A stretch of DNA of 64,000 bases from Thalassolituus oleivorans MIL-1 (GCF_000355675.1 NC_020888.1:2064883-2128882), one strand, 5' to 3'; shown: positions 7,746-16,785, counted from the stretch's first letter. The notes: a model not told the origin generated them from the sequence alone. Translations and numbers: made by a program.

Positions 7746-9875
7746 TTAAGCGACGCGAGTAATCGTTACCGAGACACCATTAAGGGCCGCATTTCCGGTC
7801 AACTCATCCAAATAATGATCATCAGTTAAACGATTAGTATTCACCCCACCCGCTTGTCGCGCTTGAGCCAGTTGCACGCCATCTTCATCATGACCCCAAC
7901 CGTGCGGCAAGCTCACAACACCCAACATCATGGAGTCACAAGGCTCAGCTTGCACTGTGAGCGTCGCCACCCTCGACGTCACCTTAACCGTGTCCCCTTC
8001 TGCAATACCTAAACGTTCGGCGTCGACAGGGTTCAGTAACAACCGATCACGTCTTGGCCCTTTGGTTAAACGACGGCTGTTATGTAGCCAAGAGTTGTTA
8101 CTGCGTACGTGGCGGCGACCAATTAACAGTGAATCGTCACTTTGTGGCGCTAACAATGCTGTGCGCAACCGCTGAAGCTCATCGACAAAAACCTTAGGAG
8201 TTAGCGATAACTTCTTGTTTTTAGTAAACAAACGATTCGGCATGGAAGACTCCAACGCACCAAGATCTAAACCTTCTGGCGTTTCAATCAACGTTTTCAA
8301 TGCCAACTGATACGGTCCTCGTTTAAGCAGGACTTTAAGAATACCCACTGGCTTGAGCCAGTTCATAACGGCATAGGTTAGTGAGGTTTGGAGTCGAGTC
8401 TTTAGAGAACCGCGATTTAAACGCTTAGCCAAACCTAACAAGATTTCCCAATCTTCTTTGCCGCCCTTTGGTTTATCGAACAAAGCAGGCGCATATTTCG
8501 CCACATTACGCACCGCAAACGTATTGAAAATCAGATCATAATGATCACGCTCTAACGGGCCACAAGGGGGAAGAATTAGATCGGCGTGACGAGTCGTTTC
8601 ATTAATGAAATAGTCTATCGACACCATAAAATCGAGAGATTCAAAGGCACGGTTAAGCTGATCACTGTTTGGCGTTGAGATGATTGGATTGCCTGCGACC
8701 GTCAGCATGCCACGTATCTGCCCTTGCCCCCCAGTAAGAATTTCTTCCGCCATTACAGCGACAGGAAATTCTCCGCCAAATTCAGGCAATTTACGCACAC
8801 GACTACGATATCTATCAAAATGTCCGCGTCCACCACGAGCCGCCAAAATAGCCGGTAAATCAATTGCTGGCTTAGTAAACATCACGCCACCAGGGCGATC
8901 AAAATTGCCACTGACGATATTCAATACGTTCACCAACCACTGACATAAACCGCCGTACTGCTGCACGGATAAGCCCATTCGGGCATAGCAAACAGCCGAT
9001 GGGGCTGCTAACCACTGCTTCGCTAGCTGACGAATATTACTTTCATCAATGCCGGTCGCCTTGGCAGCGATATCGGGAGTGAATCCTGCGCATAAACTTG
9101 CAAGATCAAGACTCTCGACATAGTCCGGTAACGTTGGCAATTCATCGCGCTGTTCGTTGGTCCAAATATTTAAAATCGCCAACAACAAAACCAGATCTTG
9201 CCCTGGACGAATAAACCAGTGCTCATCCGCTACCTTGGCTGTTTCGGTGCGACGCGGATCAATCACCAACACTCTACCACCGCGTTTTTGTATGGCGCGG
9301 ATACGCCCCCGAAAATCTGGTGCTGTCATCAGGCTACCATTCGACGCCAACGGATTCGCACCCATAATGATCATGAAGTCGGTTCGATCAATATCCGGAA
9401 TCGGCAACAAAAGTTGATGGCCAAGCATATGCAAGCTCGCCATATGATGCGGAAGCTGATCTACGGATGTAGCAGAAAACTTATTTTTTGAACCCAAAGC
9501 CCTGAGCAACAAAGGTCCAAACAACAAATTGCCATAGTTATGAACGTTAGGGTTGCCTAGATAAGAACCAATAGCATCTTTGCCATGCTTAGCTTGAATC
9601 TCAGCAAACCGTTTGGCGGCAATGTCCAGCGCTTGCGTCCAGCCTATCGGTTGCCAACCAGACTCGGTTTTCAACATTGGCGTCGTTACTCTGTCCGGAT
9701 CTTCATGCAGATCTTGCAGCGCCGTCGCTTTAGGGCAGATGTAACCTTGACTAAAAGGGTCGTCTTTATCTCCCTTAATTGACAGTATCTCTTCCGTTGC
9801 AGGATTAAATTCAATTTCAATACCGCAGGTGGCCTCGCACAGGCTGCAGGTGCGTTTATGCGTCTGAATAGTCAT
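7746..9875 (-). CDS. Molybdopterin-dependent oxidoreductase, substrate unknown
   Basis: This 709-residue enzyme belongs to the DMSO reductase superfamily, BisC/FdhF branch. The N-terminus binds one [4Fe-4S] cluster through CSLCEATCGI and YICPK, with the usual spacing. Further on come the molybdopterin-binding segments (GANPLASNGS, DPRRTETAKVADEH, ILPPCGPLERDH) and a C-terminal MopB-binding domain (NPVDAERLGIAEGDTVKV). There is no twin-arginine signal, so it is cytoplasmic. At the expected Mo-ligand position the sequence reads SATSVDQLPHH, with no Cys or selenocysteine, so Ser or Asp may bind molybdenum. No redox partner or Mo-cofactor chaperone is nearby. Formate dehydrogenase-like annotations are common for this family but unproven. 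Confidence 0.88.
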   Translation of the reverse strand: MTIQTHKRTCSLCEATCGIEIEFNPATEEILSIKGDKDDPFSQGYICPKATALQDLHEDPDRVTTPMLKTESGWQPIGWTQALDIAAKRFAEIQAKHGKDAIGSYLGNPNVHNYGNLLFGPLLLRALGSKNKFSATSVDQLPHHMASLHMLGHQLLLPIPDIDRTDFMIIMGANPLASNGSLMTAPDFRGRIRAIQKRGGRVLVIDPRRTETAKVADEHWFIRPGQDLVLLLAILNIWTNEQRDELPTLPDYVESLDLASLCAGFTPDIAAKATGIDESNIRQLAKQWLAAPSAVCYARMGLSVQQYGGLCQWLVNVLNIVSGNFDRPGGVMFTKPAIDLPAILAARGGRGHFDRYRSRVRKLPEFGGEFPVAVMAEEILTGGQGQIRGMLTVAGNPIISTPNSDQLNRAFESLDFMVSIDYFINETTRHADLILPPCGPLERDHYDLIFNTFAVRNVAKYAPALFDKPKGGKEDWEILLGLAKRLNRGSLKTRLQTSLTYAVMNWLKPVGILKVLLKRGPYQLALKTLIETPEGLDLGALESSMPNRLFTKNKKLSLTPKVFVDELQRLRTALLAPQSDDSLLIGRRHVRSNNSWLHNSRRLTKGPRRDRLLLNPVDAERLGIAEGDTVKVTSRVATLTVQAEPCDSMMLGVVSLPHGWGHDEDGVQLAQARQAGGVNTNRLTDDHYLDELTGNAALNGVSVTITRVA

Positions 9876-10375
9876 GCTGTCGTCCTAGCTGCTGATCGCC
9901 GGCAGAGACCGGGATTATTGTTTTTACTGACTATACAGACTACTCAATGGCTCGGAGCAGGCCATTTATGCCAAATTCCGGACAACAAAATTCAAGACAG
10001 CCAGGGCGTACCACAAGAGGCGCAACTAAGCCGTACCTCCCCGGCTAATACACGCCCAAAGACAGCAAAAACAAACAGCAGAAAGCCCCTGATAATCATG
10101 TCAGCCGCAGCCGAATGCTCAGATAAGCCGGAGAAATATTAGACCTGACACTCATTATTTTTATGAATGATGCACATCAAGGGGACTAATGCGCCTGACG
10201 CCATTATTGCTGTATACTGCATGCTATCTTAAAAAAGGTAGATCCCTGCATAGGCTGATCGTCTGTTCAGAAAACTACCTTCATACTTAATGGTACTTAG
10301 TCAGAACGAAACACTATCCCTCGTTGCTGACTAAAGTGCCCATACGTTGCTACTGAGGCTTTGAGAGGGTCGCTA
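9876..10375. other. 500-base intergenic region between divergent genes
   Basis: It must hold the promoters of the molybdopterin enzyme (minus) and acnB (plus). An extended -10-like element for acnB (TGCTATCTT, around 10222-10230) is the only candidate I can point to, without a good -35. No terminator, repeat or RNA gene stands out. The open frame across its left half has no codon character of a gene. Confidence 0.4.
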
Positions 10376-13171
10376 ATGAGTCTGTATTCAGAATATCTGG
10401 AAGAAATTGAGGTTCGTAAAAAGGATCTGGGTTTACACCCAAAACCAATCGATAGCGAAGAACTGCTATCTGAAATCATTGCCCAAATTAAAGACACCGG
10501 CAATGAGCACCGCGAAGCTTCTCTTAACTTCTTTATCTACAACACTCTGCCTGGTACTACCCCTGCAGCGGTTGTTAAAGCTAAATTTCTAAAAGAGATC
10601 GTTCTTGGTCAAGAAAAAGTAGAAGAAATCTCTGCTGAATTCGCACTAGAGCAACTGTCTCACATGAAAGGCGGCCCTTCTGTTGAAGCGCTACTCGACA
10701 TCGCCCTGTCTGACGACGCGAACGCAAAAGCCGCTGGTGAAGTACTTAAATCTCAAGTATTCCTATACGATGCTGACTATGCGCGCCTATCTGCTGCATT
10801 TAAAGCAGGCAACGCCATTGCGAAAGATCTTCTAGAAAGCTACGCGAAAGCGGAATTCTTCACCAAGCTGGACGACATTCCAGAGCAAGTTAAGGTCATC
10901 ACCTACATCGCTGCAGAAGGTGACATCTCTACTGACCTTCTATCTCCGGGCAACCAGTCACACTCACGTGCTGACCGTGAACTGCACGGCCTGTGCATGA
11001 TCTCTCCGCAAGCTCAGCAAGAAATCAAAAAAATGGGCGAAGACAACCCAGACGCTAAAGTGATGCTGATCGCTGAGAAAGGCACCATGGGCGTAGGTTC
11101 TTCCCGTATGTCTGGTGTGAACAACGTGGCACTGTGGGCCGGTGAAAAAACCTCTCCATACATCCCGTTCATCAACAACCGCCCTGTGGTTGCTGGAACC
11201 AACGGTATCGCACCTATCTTCCTGACCACGGTTGGTGTAACCGGCGGTATCGGTCTTGACCTGAAAAACTGGGTTAAGAAAGTAGATGCGGACGGTAACC
11301 TAGTAAAAGACGCAAATGGCGACCCAGTATTGGAAGAAGCCTACTCTGTTAAGACAGGTACCGTTCTGACCATCGACACCAAAGCCAAGAAGCTGCTCGA
11401 CAGCGAAGGCAATGTACTGGTAGACGTTGCATCAGCATTCACTCCACAAAAAGTGGAATTCATGAAAGCTGGCGGTTCTTACGCAGTAACCTTCGGTAAG
11501 AAACTGCAAACCTTCGCTGCTGAAACTCTGGGCATTGAAGCGCCGGTTGTTTACGCTGCCTCTAAAGAAATCTCTATTGAAGGCCAAGGCCTGACGGCTG
11601 TTGAAAAAATCTTCAACCGCAACGCAGTGGGTGTTAAGTCTAAGACTCCTCTACACACAGGTTCTGACGTTCGCGTTAAAGTGAACATCGTAGGTTCTCA
11701 AGACACCACTGGCCCAATGACCTGTCAGGAACTAGAAGCCATGGCTGCTTCTACTATTTCTTCAGACGTTGATGGTGCATTCCAGTCTGGTTGTCACACA
11801 GCCTCTGTATGGGACAACAAAGCGAAAGCCAACACGCCTAAACTGATGGCATTCATGAACGCATTCGGCGTAATCACTGCACGTGACCCGAAAGGCGTTT
11901 ACCACTCAATGACCGACGTAATCCACAAAGTATTGAACGACATCACTGTTGATGATCGCGCAATCATCATTGGTGGAGACTCTCATACTCGTATGTCTAA
12001 GGGTGTCGCGTTCGGTGCTGACTCTGGTACGGTTGCCATCGCACTTGCGACTGGTGAATGTGCCATGCCAATCCCTGAGTCTGTAAAAGTGACCTTTAAA
12101 GGCCACATGAAAGACCACATTGATTTCCGTGATGTTGTTCACTCAACTCAAGCACAAATGCTTAAGCAATTCAGTGGCGAAAACGTATTCCAAGGTCGTG
12201 TCATCGAAGTACAAATCGGTACGCTACTGGCTGACCAAGCATTCACCTTCACTGACTGGACTGCAGAGATGAAAGCGAAAGCGTCTATCTGTATCTCTAC
12301 TGACGAGACTCTAATTCAGTCTCTAGAGCTTGCTAAGTCACGTATCCAGATCATGATCAACAAAGGCATGGAAAACGAAGCGGGCATGCTACAAGGTCTA
12401 ATCGACCTAGCTGACAAGCGTATTGCCGGCATCAAGTCTGGTGAAGAGCCAGCGCTTGCGCCAGACGATACTGCTAAGTACTACGCTGAAATCGTGGTTG
12501 ATTTAGACCAAATCGACGAGCCAATGATTGCTGACCCAGACGTAAACAACGAAGACGTATCTAAGCGTTATACCCACGATGTTATCCGTCCAGCGTCATA
12601 CTACAACGACCGTAAAGTTGACCTAGGTTTCGTTGGTTCTTGTATGGTTCACAAAGGCGACATGCAAATCATCGCTGCAATGTTCCGTAACATGGAAAAA
12701 CAAGGCAAAGAAATCAGCTTCAAAGCACCGCTTGTGATCGCGCCGCCAACTTACAACATCGTTGATGAGCTAAAAGCAGAAGGTGATTGGGAACTACTAG
12801 AGAAATACTCTGGTTTCGAATTCTCTGATGCCAACCCGAAAGAAGCAGCACGTACTAAGTACGAAAACATCATGTACCTAGAGCGCCCTGGATGTAACCT
12901 ATGTATGGGTAACCAAGAGAAAGCAGAAGCAGGTGATACTGTTCTTGCCACCTCTACCCGTCTTTTCCAAGGCCGTGTAGTAGAAGACAGCGCCGAGAAG
13001 AAAGGTGAATCACTACTAGGTTCAACACCAATGGTTGTGCTTTCTTGTATCCTAGGTCGCTTCCCGACGTTAGAAGAGTACAAAGAAGCAGTAGACGGTA
13101 TTAACCTAACTAGCTTCGCGCCACCTTCTAAAGATCTAGCGCGTCCAGCGATCCCTCTGAAAGCTGTTTAA
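10376..13171 (+). CDS. acnB: Aconitate hydratase B, long Bacteroidetes-like form
   Basis: This 931-residue enzyme converts citrate to isocitrate in the TCA cycle; AcnB enzymes also hydrate 2-methylaconitate. The N-terminal HEAT-like domain covers roughly residues 1-160, the swivel domain 165-395 and the catalytic domain the rest. The [4Fe-4S] ligands are in FVGSCMVHKGD and PGCNLCMGNQ, and IGGDSHTR is the substrate loop. It is about 65 residues longer than E. coli AcnB. Its sequence (SLNFFIYNTLPGTT, STDLLSPGNQSHSRADRE, GVTGGIGLDLKNWVKK) is much closer to what I remember of flavobacterial AcnB. ATG 10376 has GAGAGGG upstream, so the earlier TTG is rejected. Codon choice suggests high expression. 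Confidence 0.95.
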   Translation: MSLYSEYLEEIEVRKKDLGLHPKPIDSEELLSEIIAQIKDTGNEHREASLNFFIYNTLPGTTPAAVVKAKFLKEIVLGQEKVEEISAEFALEQLSHMKGGPSVEALLDIALSDDANAKAAGEVLKSQVFLYDADYARLSAAFKAGNAIAKDLLESYAKAEFFTKLDDIPEQVKVITYIAAEGDISTDLLSPGNQSHSRADRELHGLCMISPQAQQEIKKMGEDNPDAKVMLIAEKGTMGVGSSRMSGVNNVALWAGEKTSPYIPFINNRPVVAGTNGIAPIFLTTVGVTGGIGLDLKNWVKKVDADGNLVKDANGDPVLEEAYSVKTGTVLTIDTKAKKLLDSEGNVLVDVASAFTPQKVEFMKAGGSYAVTFGKKLQTFAAETLGIEAPVVYAASKEISIEGQGLTAVEKIFNRNAVGVKSKTPLHTGSDVRVKVNIVGSQDTTGPMTCQELEAMAASTISSDVDGAFQSGCHTASVWDNKAKANTPKLMAFMNAFGVITARDPKGVYHSMTDVIHKVLNDITVDDRAIIIGGDSHTRMSKGVAFGADSGTVAIALATGECAMPIPESVKVTFKGHMKDHIDFRDVVHSTQAQMLKQFSGENVFQGRVIEVQIGTLLADQAFTFTDWTAEMKAKASICISTDETLIQSLELAKSRIQIMINKGMENEAGMLQGLIDLADKRIAGIKSGEEPALAPDDTAKYYAEIVVDLDQIDEPMIADPDVNNEDVSKRYTHDVIRPASYYNDRKVDLGFVGSCMVHKGDMQIIAAMFRNMEKQGKEISFKAPLVIAPPTYNIVDELKAEGDWELLEKYSGFEFSDANPKEAARTKYENIMYLERPGCNLCMGNQEKAEAGDTVLATSTRLFQGRVVEDSAEKKGESLLGSTPMVVLSCILGRFPTLEEYKEAVDGINLTSFAPPSKDLARPAIPLKAV

Positions 13172-13186
13172 GCTTTTGAGGGAAAT

Positions 13187-13268
13187 AGCCCGCTGCCCTG
13201 ATCTTCAGGTTGAGGCAGCGGGCTAAGCAAATAAAAAACCGGCACTCGAAAGAGGCGCCGGTTTTTTT
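13187..13268 (+). terminator. acnB terminator, double hairpin
   Basis: First hairpin: AGCCCGCTGCC pairs perfectly with GGCAGCGGGCT (13187-13224). Second: AAAACCGGC with GCCGGTTTT followed by a T-run (13233-13268), a typical rho-independent terminator that also works in the reverse direction because of its A-run. Confidence 0.92.
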
Positions 13269-13328
13269 GTTATTGTGACAACCAGAAACACTGCATTATT
13301 ATGTAATAAAAATGAGATGGAGCTTCAG

Positions 13329-14660
13329 ATGACTTATAGTAAAGACGAGTATATTTCTAAATTTGGTAAAGATGCGTTCTTTCTACTTAAGTCTATTTTT
13401 AACACTGGAAAGCTTAGTTATTTTGGTGGATATCCAACTTTACCTAAAAATATTAAATGGCCGACGACCATGTACTCAGGAAAAGTAGTACAACTCCCTT
13501 TTCTTGCTCAAATTAATTTAGCCGACTTAAGTGAAACACAAGAAGAACTCCCAAAAGCAGGCATTTTATATTTTTTTTACGACATAACGTTTGATGAACG
13601 TGCCCGCCCCTATCCTGTCTGTGTTGTTTATTCTGACTCAATCTGCAATGAAATAACTTTACCTACGATTGAAATGCTACCTTCATTTAACGATGAGATG
13701 ATGATGACGGGGCTTTTTCTTTTCCGTCATAAAGAGGTCATTGAATCTTATCCAAGAGCTTGCTTCCCAAAATATGAAATATCCCCAGTAAAATTTAAAG
13801 ACATTGGCAACCCAATCTATAGCTACAATGAAGAAAACCGGGATGACAGACGGGATGAACAAGACAGAATCATTTCAGATCAAATAGACTTAACATACAA
13901 AATAAATTGCTTTGAGCACCAATATAAAACCGACCTATCAATTTACGAAGTAGTTGGACGGGAAAACTTACCTCAATGGCTCGTTGGGCAAATCGAATAT
14001 ATGGGCAACCGAATTGAAAAAGGTACTTTTGTAGAAAATTGGCCACAAGCTTGGTTACATATAGAGTTTTTCTGCACAGTATTAACAAAGGAGCTTAAAA
14101 GAGGGAATCAACTTCAAGAAGTAAACGAAAATTATCAGTTATTATTAGAACTGCAAAAAGAAACTGATAACTGGCTTTATCAATCAAAACTCCAGAAGTT
14201 TGATCAGAAAGTACCTAGAAATATATCTTCCGAATTCAAAAATTGGGTAACTAATAGTTATCTTTCTTCTGTACATAACACTTCTAAATCGAAAGTTCTA
14301 TTTAAAATACGCATTGCTATTGAAACATCAATTTCAAGCTTTCCCGAAGCTCGTAATTGGTTAATTGATCTAACAGCAAATGGCACATCAACATTTAACA
14401 AGATTGAGTTAGAGAGAATTGAGAGCTATATAAAAGTAAGTTGCCGTCAGCCTCACCAAGTGCTTGGCTATGGTATACCCGATGGAGCTAGGACTTATGA
14501 TGAAGGTTCATATCAAGATTCAATTCTTCTTTTACAACTTGGTTTTGATGATACGATGATGTGGGGATTCGGAGATTTGGACTGTCTTCAATTTAGAATA
14601 TCCCAAAAAGACCTTAAAGAGTTAAGGTTTGATAAAGCCACCATGGAATTAATCATGTAG
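13329..14660 (+). CDS. DUF1963 (YwqG-like) protein, AT-rich accessory gene
   Basis: This 443-residue cytoplasmic protein has the DUF1963 pattern at its two ends: GKLSYFGGYPTLPKNIKWP and LPFLAQINLADL near the N-terminus, and LLLQLGFDDTMMWGFGDLDCLQFRI at the C-terminus. A long non-family insertion lies between. The fold of the family is known from YwqG but its role is not. ATG 13329 is chosen because GGAG lies six bases before it; the longer frame from 13275 begins inside the acnB terminator. The gene is visibly AT-rich, with A/T-ending codons unlike acnB and acnA on either side, which suggests recent transfer. It has no operon partner. Confidence 0.85.
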   Translation: MTYSKDEYISKFGKDAFFLLKSIFNTGKLSYFGGYPTLPKNIKWPTTMYSGKVVQLPFLAQINLADLSETQEELPKAGILYFFYDITFDERARPYPVCVVYSDSICNEITLPTIEMLPSFNDEMMMTGLFLFRHKEVIESYPRACFPKYEISPVKFKDIGNPIYSYNEENRDDRRDEQDRIISDQIDLTYKINCFEHQYKTDLSIYEVVGRENLPQWLVGQIEYMGNRIEKGTFVENWPQAWLHIEFFCTVLTKELKRGNQLQEVNENYQLLLELQKETDNWLYQSKLQKFDQKVPRNISSEFKNWVTNSYLSSVHNTSKSKVLFKIRIAIETSISSFPEARNWLIDLTANGTSTFNKIELERIESYIKVSCRQPHQVLGYGIPDGARTYDEGSYQDSILLLQLGFDDTMMWGFGDLDCLQFRISQKDLKELRFDKATMELIM

Positions 14661-14874
14661 TTCGAATTTTATTTATAGAGCACCATGACCATTAATACAT
14701 TTTTAGTATCAAGGTAGACTGCTGAATTACATGGACGGTCATAGTAAGAGACTGTTGACAATTGATAGGCCGGCAGGTTTGTACCAGCTTTGAACAGTCG
14801 GCGTAATTCAGACCAACCCATCATCTTCATATACTGCAGAAAAACTGACTGAAAATTTTAAAAGCTGCTATTTT

Positions 14875-15009
14875 TTAAATTTTATTTTTCGCTTTTTGCA
14901 TTGCCAGAAATACTTTTATTTTTGCATCTTTGGCATCGATTTCACCAGCAAGAGGCTTCAGCTGCTTATCCTGCTCTGACACCTGGCTGGAATCTTTTAT
15001 ATTAGTCAT
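14875..15009 (-). CDS. 44-residue small protein, coupled to the upstream small gene
   Basis: A short frame begins at ATG 15009, inside the last codons of the 68-residue gene, overlapping it by eight bases (ATGACTAA), with AAGGAT about ten bases upstream. It encodes a hydrophilic, Lys-rich peptide (DAKDAKIKVFLAMQKAKNKI at the C-terminus). The overlap, the ribosome binding site and the shared strand support a real coupled gene, but I recognise no family and the short length keeps confidence low. Confidence 0.5.
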   Translation of the reverse strand: MTNIKDSSQVSEQDKQLKPLAGEIDAKDAKIKVFLAMQKAKNKI

Positions 15010-15208
15010 CTTTATCATCCTTTTCATATTCGTCAGGGCCACTCAGAAATTTTTTCATATCCCCCGACGCGAGCCCCTCCGGCTCTTCAAGATTGTCTGC
15101 GTTATTGTTGCGGATAAGCTGCTTTGTCCGCTTGATGGCACCCTGAATCGTTTCGGCTTTCATCTCACTCCGCTTCTCCGCCACGCTTTTGACTTTTTCA
15201 TTGCTCAT
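15002..15208 (-). CDS. 68-residue hydrophilic protein of unknown function
   Basis: The start ATG 15208 has GAGGGA seven bases upstream, a strong ribosome binding site. The N-terminal half is basic and helical (VKSVAEKRSEMKAETIQGAIKR), the C-terminal tail is strongly acidic (GPDEYEKDDKDD). It overlaps the 44-residue frame downstream. It diverges from the Fic gene across 267 bases that contain two palindromes. The pair could be an accessory or antitoxin-like unit by size and position, but no sequence motif supports this, and it is only a guess. Confidence 0.55.
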   Translation of the reverse strand: MSNEKVKSVAEKRSEMKAETIQGAIKRTKQLIRNNNADNLEEPEGLASGDMKKFLSGPDEYEKDDKDD

Positions 15209-15360
15209 AGTCTGTCCCTCACAGCCTGATATAAAGATAATCTGCCTTGGTTTCTTGCTTCTCGGGTTCTACCTCCTACCGACACCCAGCTTACCCTAAT
15301 AGCGTTTAGCTCCATAATCAGCCACAAAGCTACCATTCTCAGCTCATGCAGAAAACTGCT

Positions 15361-15434
15361 TGAGCCGCAAAACTTGCCTTTACGGCTCAAATAACCAACA
15401 ATAATGAGCCGCAAATGTGAAATTTGCGGCTCAT
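15361..15434. promoter_or_regulatory. Two related palindromes upstream of fic (probable operators)
   Basis: Site 1 (15361-15389): TGAGCCGCAAA and TTTACGGCTCA, one mismatch, 7-base centre. Site 2 (15404-15434): ATGAGCCGCAAAT and ATTTGCGGCTCAT, perfect 13-base arms, 5-base centre. The shared half-site TGAGCCGCAAA in both points to repeated binding of a dimeric regulator; site 2 ends 41 bases before the fic start. The C-terminal winged-helix of the Fic protein itself is a candidate binder. The absence of a T-run argues against a terminator. Confidence 0.75.
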
Positions 15435-15475
15435 AGCACTATAAACAAGGCACAACACAACCACCCGGGCAGTCC

Positions 15476-16630
15476 ATGAACTACATCTGGCAACACAAAC
15501 ATTGGCCCAGCTTCAGCTACGACAGCAGCAAGCTATCAGCTCTGGCTTACCAATACGCCAAGCAAGCCTCCCAGCTGTCCGGCCGCCTGTCGCAGACGGA
15601 TCAGAGGGACTCTATCGCCGCTCAGTTGGATCTTATGGTGGATGAGGCGATCAATACCAGCCTGATTGAGGGTGAGAGCCTGAACCCGACCAGTGTGCGC
15701 TCCTCATTACAGAACTATCTGAACCTGACCCCTAATCCCATCAACGTCGCTGACGTTAAAGCCGAGGGAATGGCGGCGCTGCTTGTGGACGTGCGCAAAC
15801 ATTTCAATAAGCCACTCAGCAAAGAGATGCTGTTCAACTGGCACCGTATGGTGCTCGCAGGCTTTGAAGACAATATCCTGCACAACGAACTCACTGTAGG
15901 CCAATGGCGTGATAGCCCAGAGCCCATGCAGATCGTTTCTGGGCCGGTTGGATATGAGCGAGTGCACTACGAGGCACCGGCCGCTCAGAATCTCGATGAG
16001 TTAATGGCTGAGTTCCTGAACTGGTTTAATAATCCAGACAGCCAGCAAGTGCCGGGCGTGATTCGCGCCGGCATCGCGCATTTGTGGTTTGAGGTTATTC
16101 ACCCGTTTGATGACGGTAATGGCCGTATCGGCCGTGCCATCATCGAATATGCCCTTGCGCAAGACCTGGGCATGCCAGTCATACTCAGCATGTCGACACA
16201 TATAGAAAAGAGCAAAAAGGAATATTATCGCCAACTGAATGCCGCAAGTTGCTGCGACACGTCTGAACTGGATGACCCTGCCGTGCTCGACATCACTGCC
16301 TGGCTCAGCTGGTTTATCCAAACCCTGATGGCTGCACAACGAGAAGCCGCAGATAAGGTAGCGACGATATTTGAGAAAACCGATTTCTGGCAGCGACACA
16401 AGAATACGGAGTTGTCAGAGCGTCAGAAGACGGTTTTAAACAAGGTATTCAAAGCTGGGAAAGAAGGCTTCCCTAACGGGATAAGCGCGCAAAAATACGC
16501 CGCGCTAGGCAAATGTTCCAAGGCCACCGCGACCCGTGATTTGGGTGACTTACTCGCCAAGAAATGCGTACGGTCGGAGGGGGTTGGTCGTGGGCTGCGA
16601 TATTTTATAGCACTATCACCCGCTCCCTGA
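15476..16630 (+). CDS. Fic-domain protein with N-terminal DUF4172 and C-terminal HTH
   Basis: This 384-residue protein is a likely AMP transferase that attaches (or removes) AMP on target proteins. The N-terminal DUF4172 region (MNYIWQHKHWPSFSY) is followed by the inhibitory-helix motif TSLIEGESLN (about residue 60), whose Glu normally blocks the ATP site. The complete Fic motif HPFDDGNGRIGR lies near residue 211. The C-terminal 90 residues contain a winged helix (LSERQKTVLNKVFKAG, KCSKATATRDLGDLLAKK), as in Fic proteins that control their own gene. The start ATG 15476 has only a weak ribosome site. It lies alone between acnB/DUF1963 and acnA, in what looks like accessory DNA. The target is unknown. 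Confidence 0.92.
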   Translation: MNYIWQHKHWPSFSYDSSKLSALAYQYAKQASQLSGRLSQTDQRDSIAAQLDLMVDEAINTSLIEGESLNPTSVRSSLQNYLNLTPNPINVADVKAEGMAALLVDVRKHFNKPLSKEMLFNWHRMVLAGFEDNILHNELTVGQWRDSPEPMQIVSGPVGYERVHYEAPAAQNLDELMAEFLNWFNNPDSQQVPGVIRAGIAHLWFEVIHPFDDGNGRIGRAIIEYALAQDLGMPVILSMSTHIEKSKKEYYRQLNAASCCDTSELDDPAVLDITAWLSWFIQTLMAAQREAADKVATIFEKTDFWQRHKNTELSERQKTVLNKVFKAGKEGFPNGISAQKYAALGKCSKATATRDLGDLLAKKCVRSEGVGRGLRYFIALSPAP

Positions 16631-16669
16631 CACAAAGAGTGCTGACGTTTACGCTTGAATTACGCAAAG

Positions 16670-16679
16670 TTGTATACAA
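16670..16679. promoter_or_regulatory. Palindrome TTGTATACAA upstream of acnA
   Basis: A perfect ten-base palindrome 106 bases before acnA. Its form matches operators of GntR/FadR-type regulators, which often control organic-acid and propionate genes. No such regulator lies in this window. A single short palindrome could occur by chance. Confidence 0.4.
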
Positions 16680-16785
16680 TCCCGCCCAACCGGCGCTCGC
16701 AAACCTTGATTTACCCCCTCATGTCGCTAAAATTGCTGACAATTCATAAGCTTCCGGCACACCCTGTTCTCACTAGGTACCCAGC

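Noticed and set aside
9858-10142. 94-residue open frame
   Set aside because: It starts inside the molybdopterin gene on the other strand, has no ribosome site and no recognisable sequence.
14930-15229. 99-residue open frame, Phe-rich
   Set aside because: It is antisense to the two small genes at 14875-15208, which have good ribosome sites.
16564-16749. 61-residue frame between fic and acnA
   Set aside because: It begins within fic, has no ribosome site and runs through the regulatory region.
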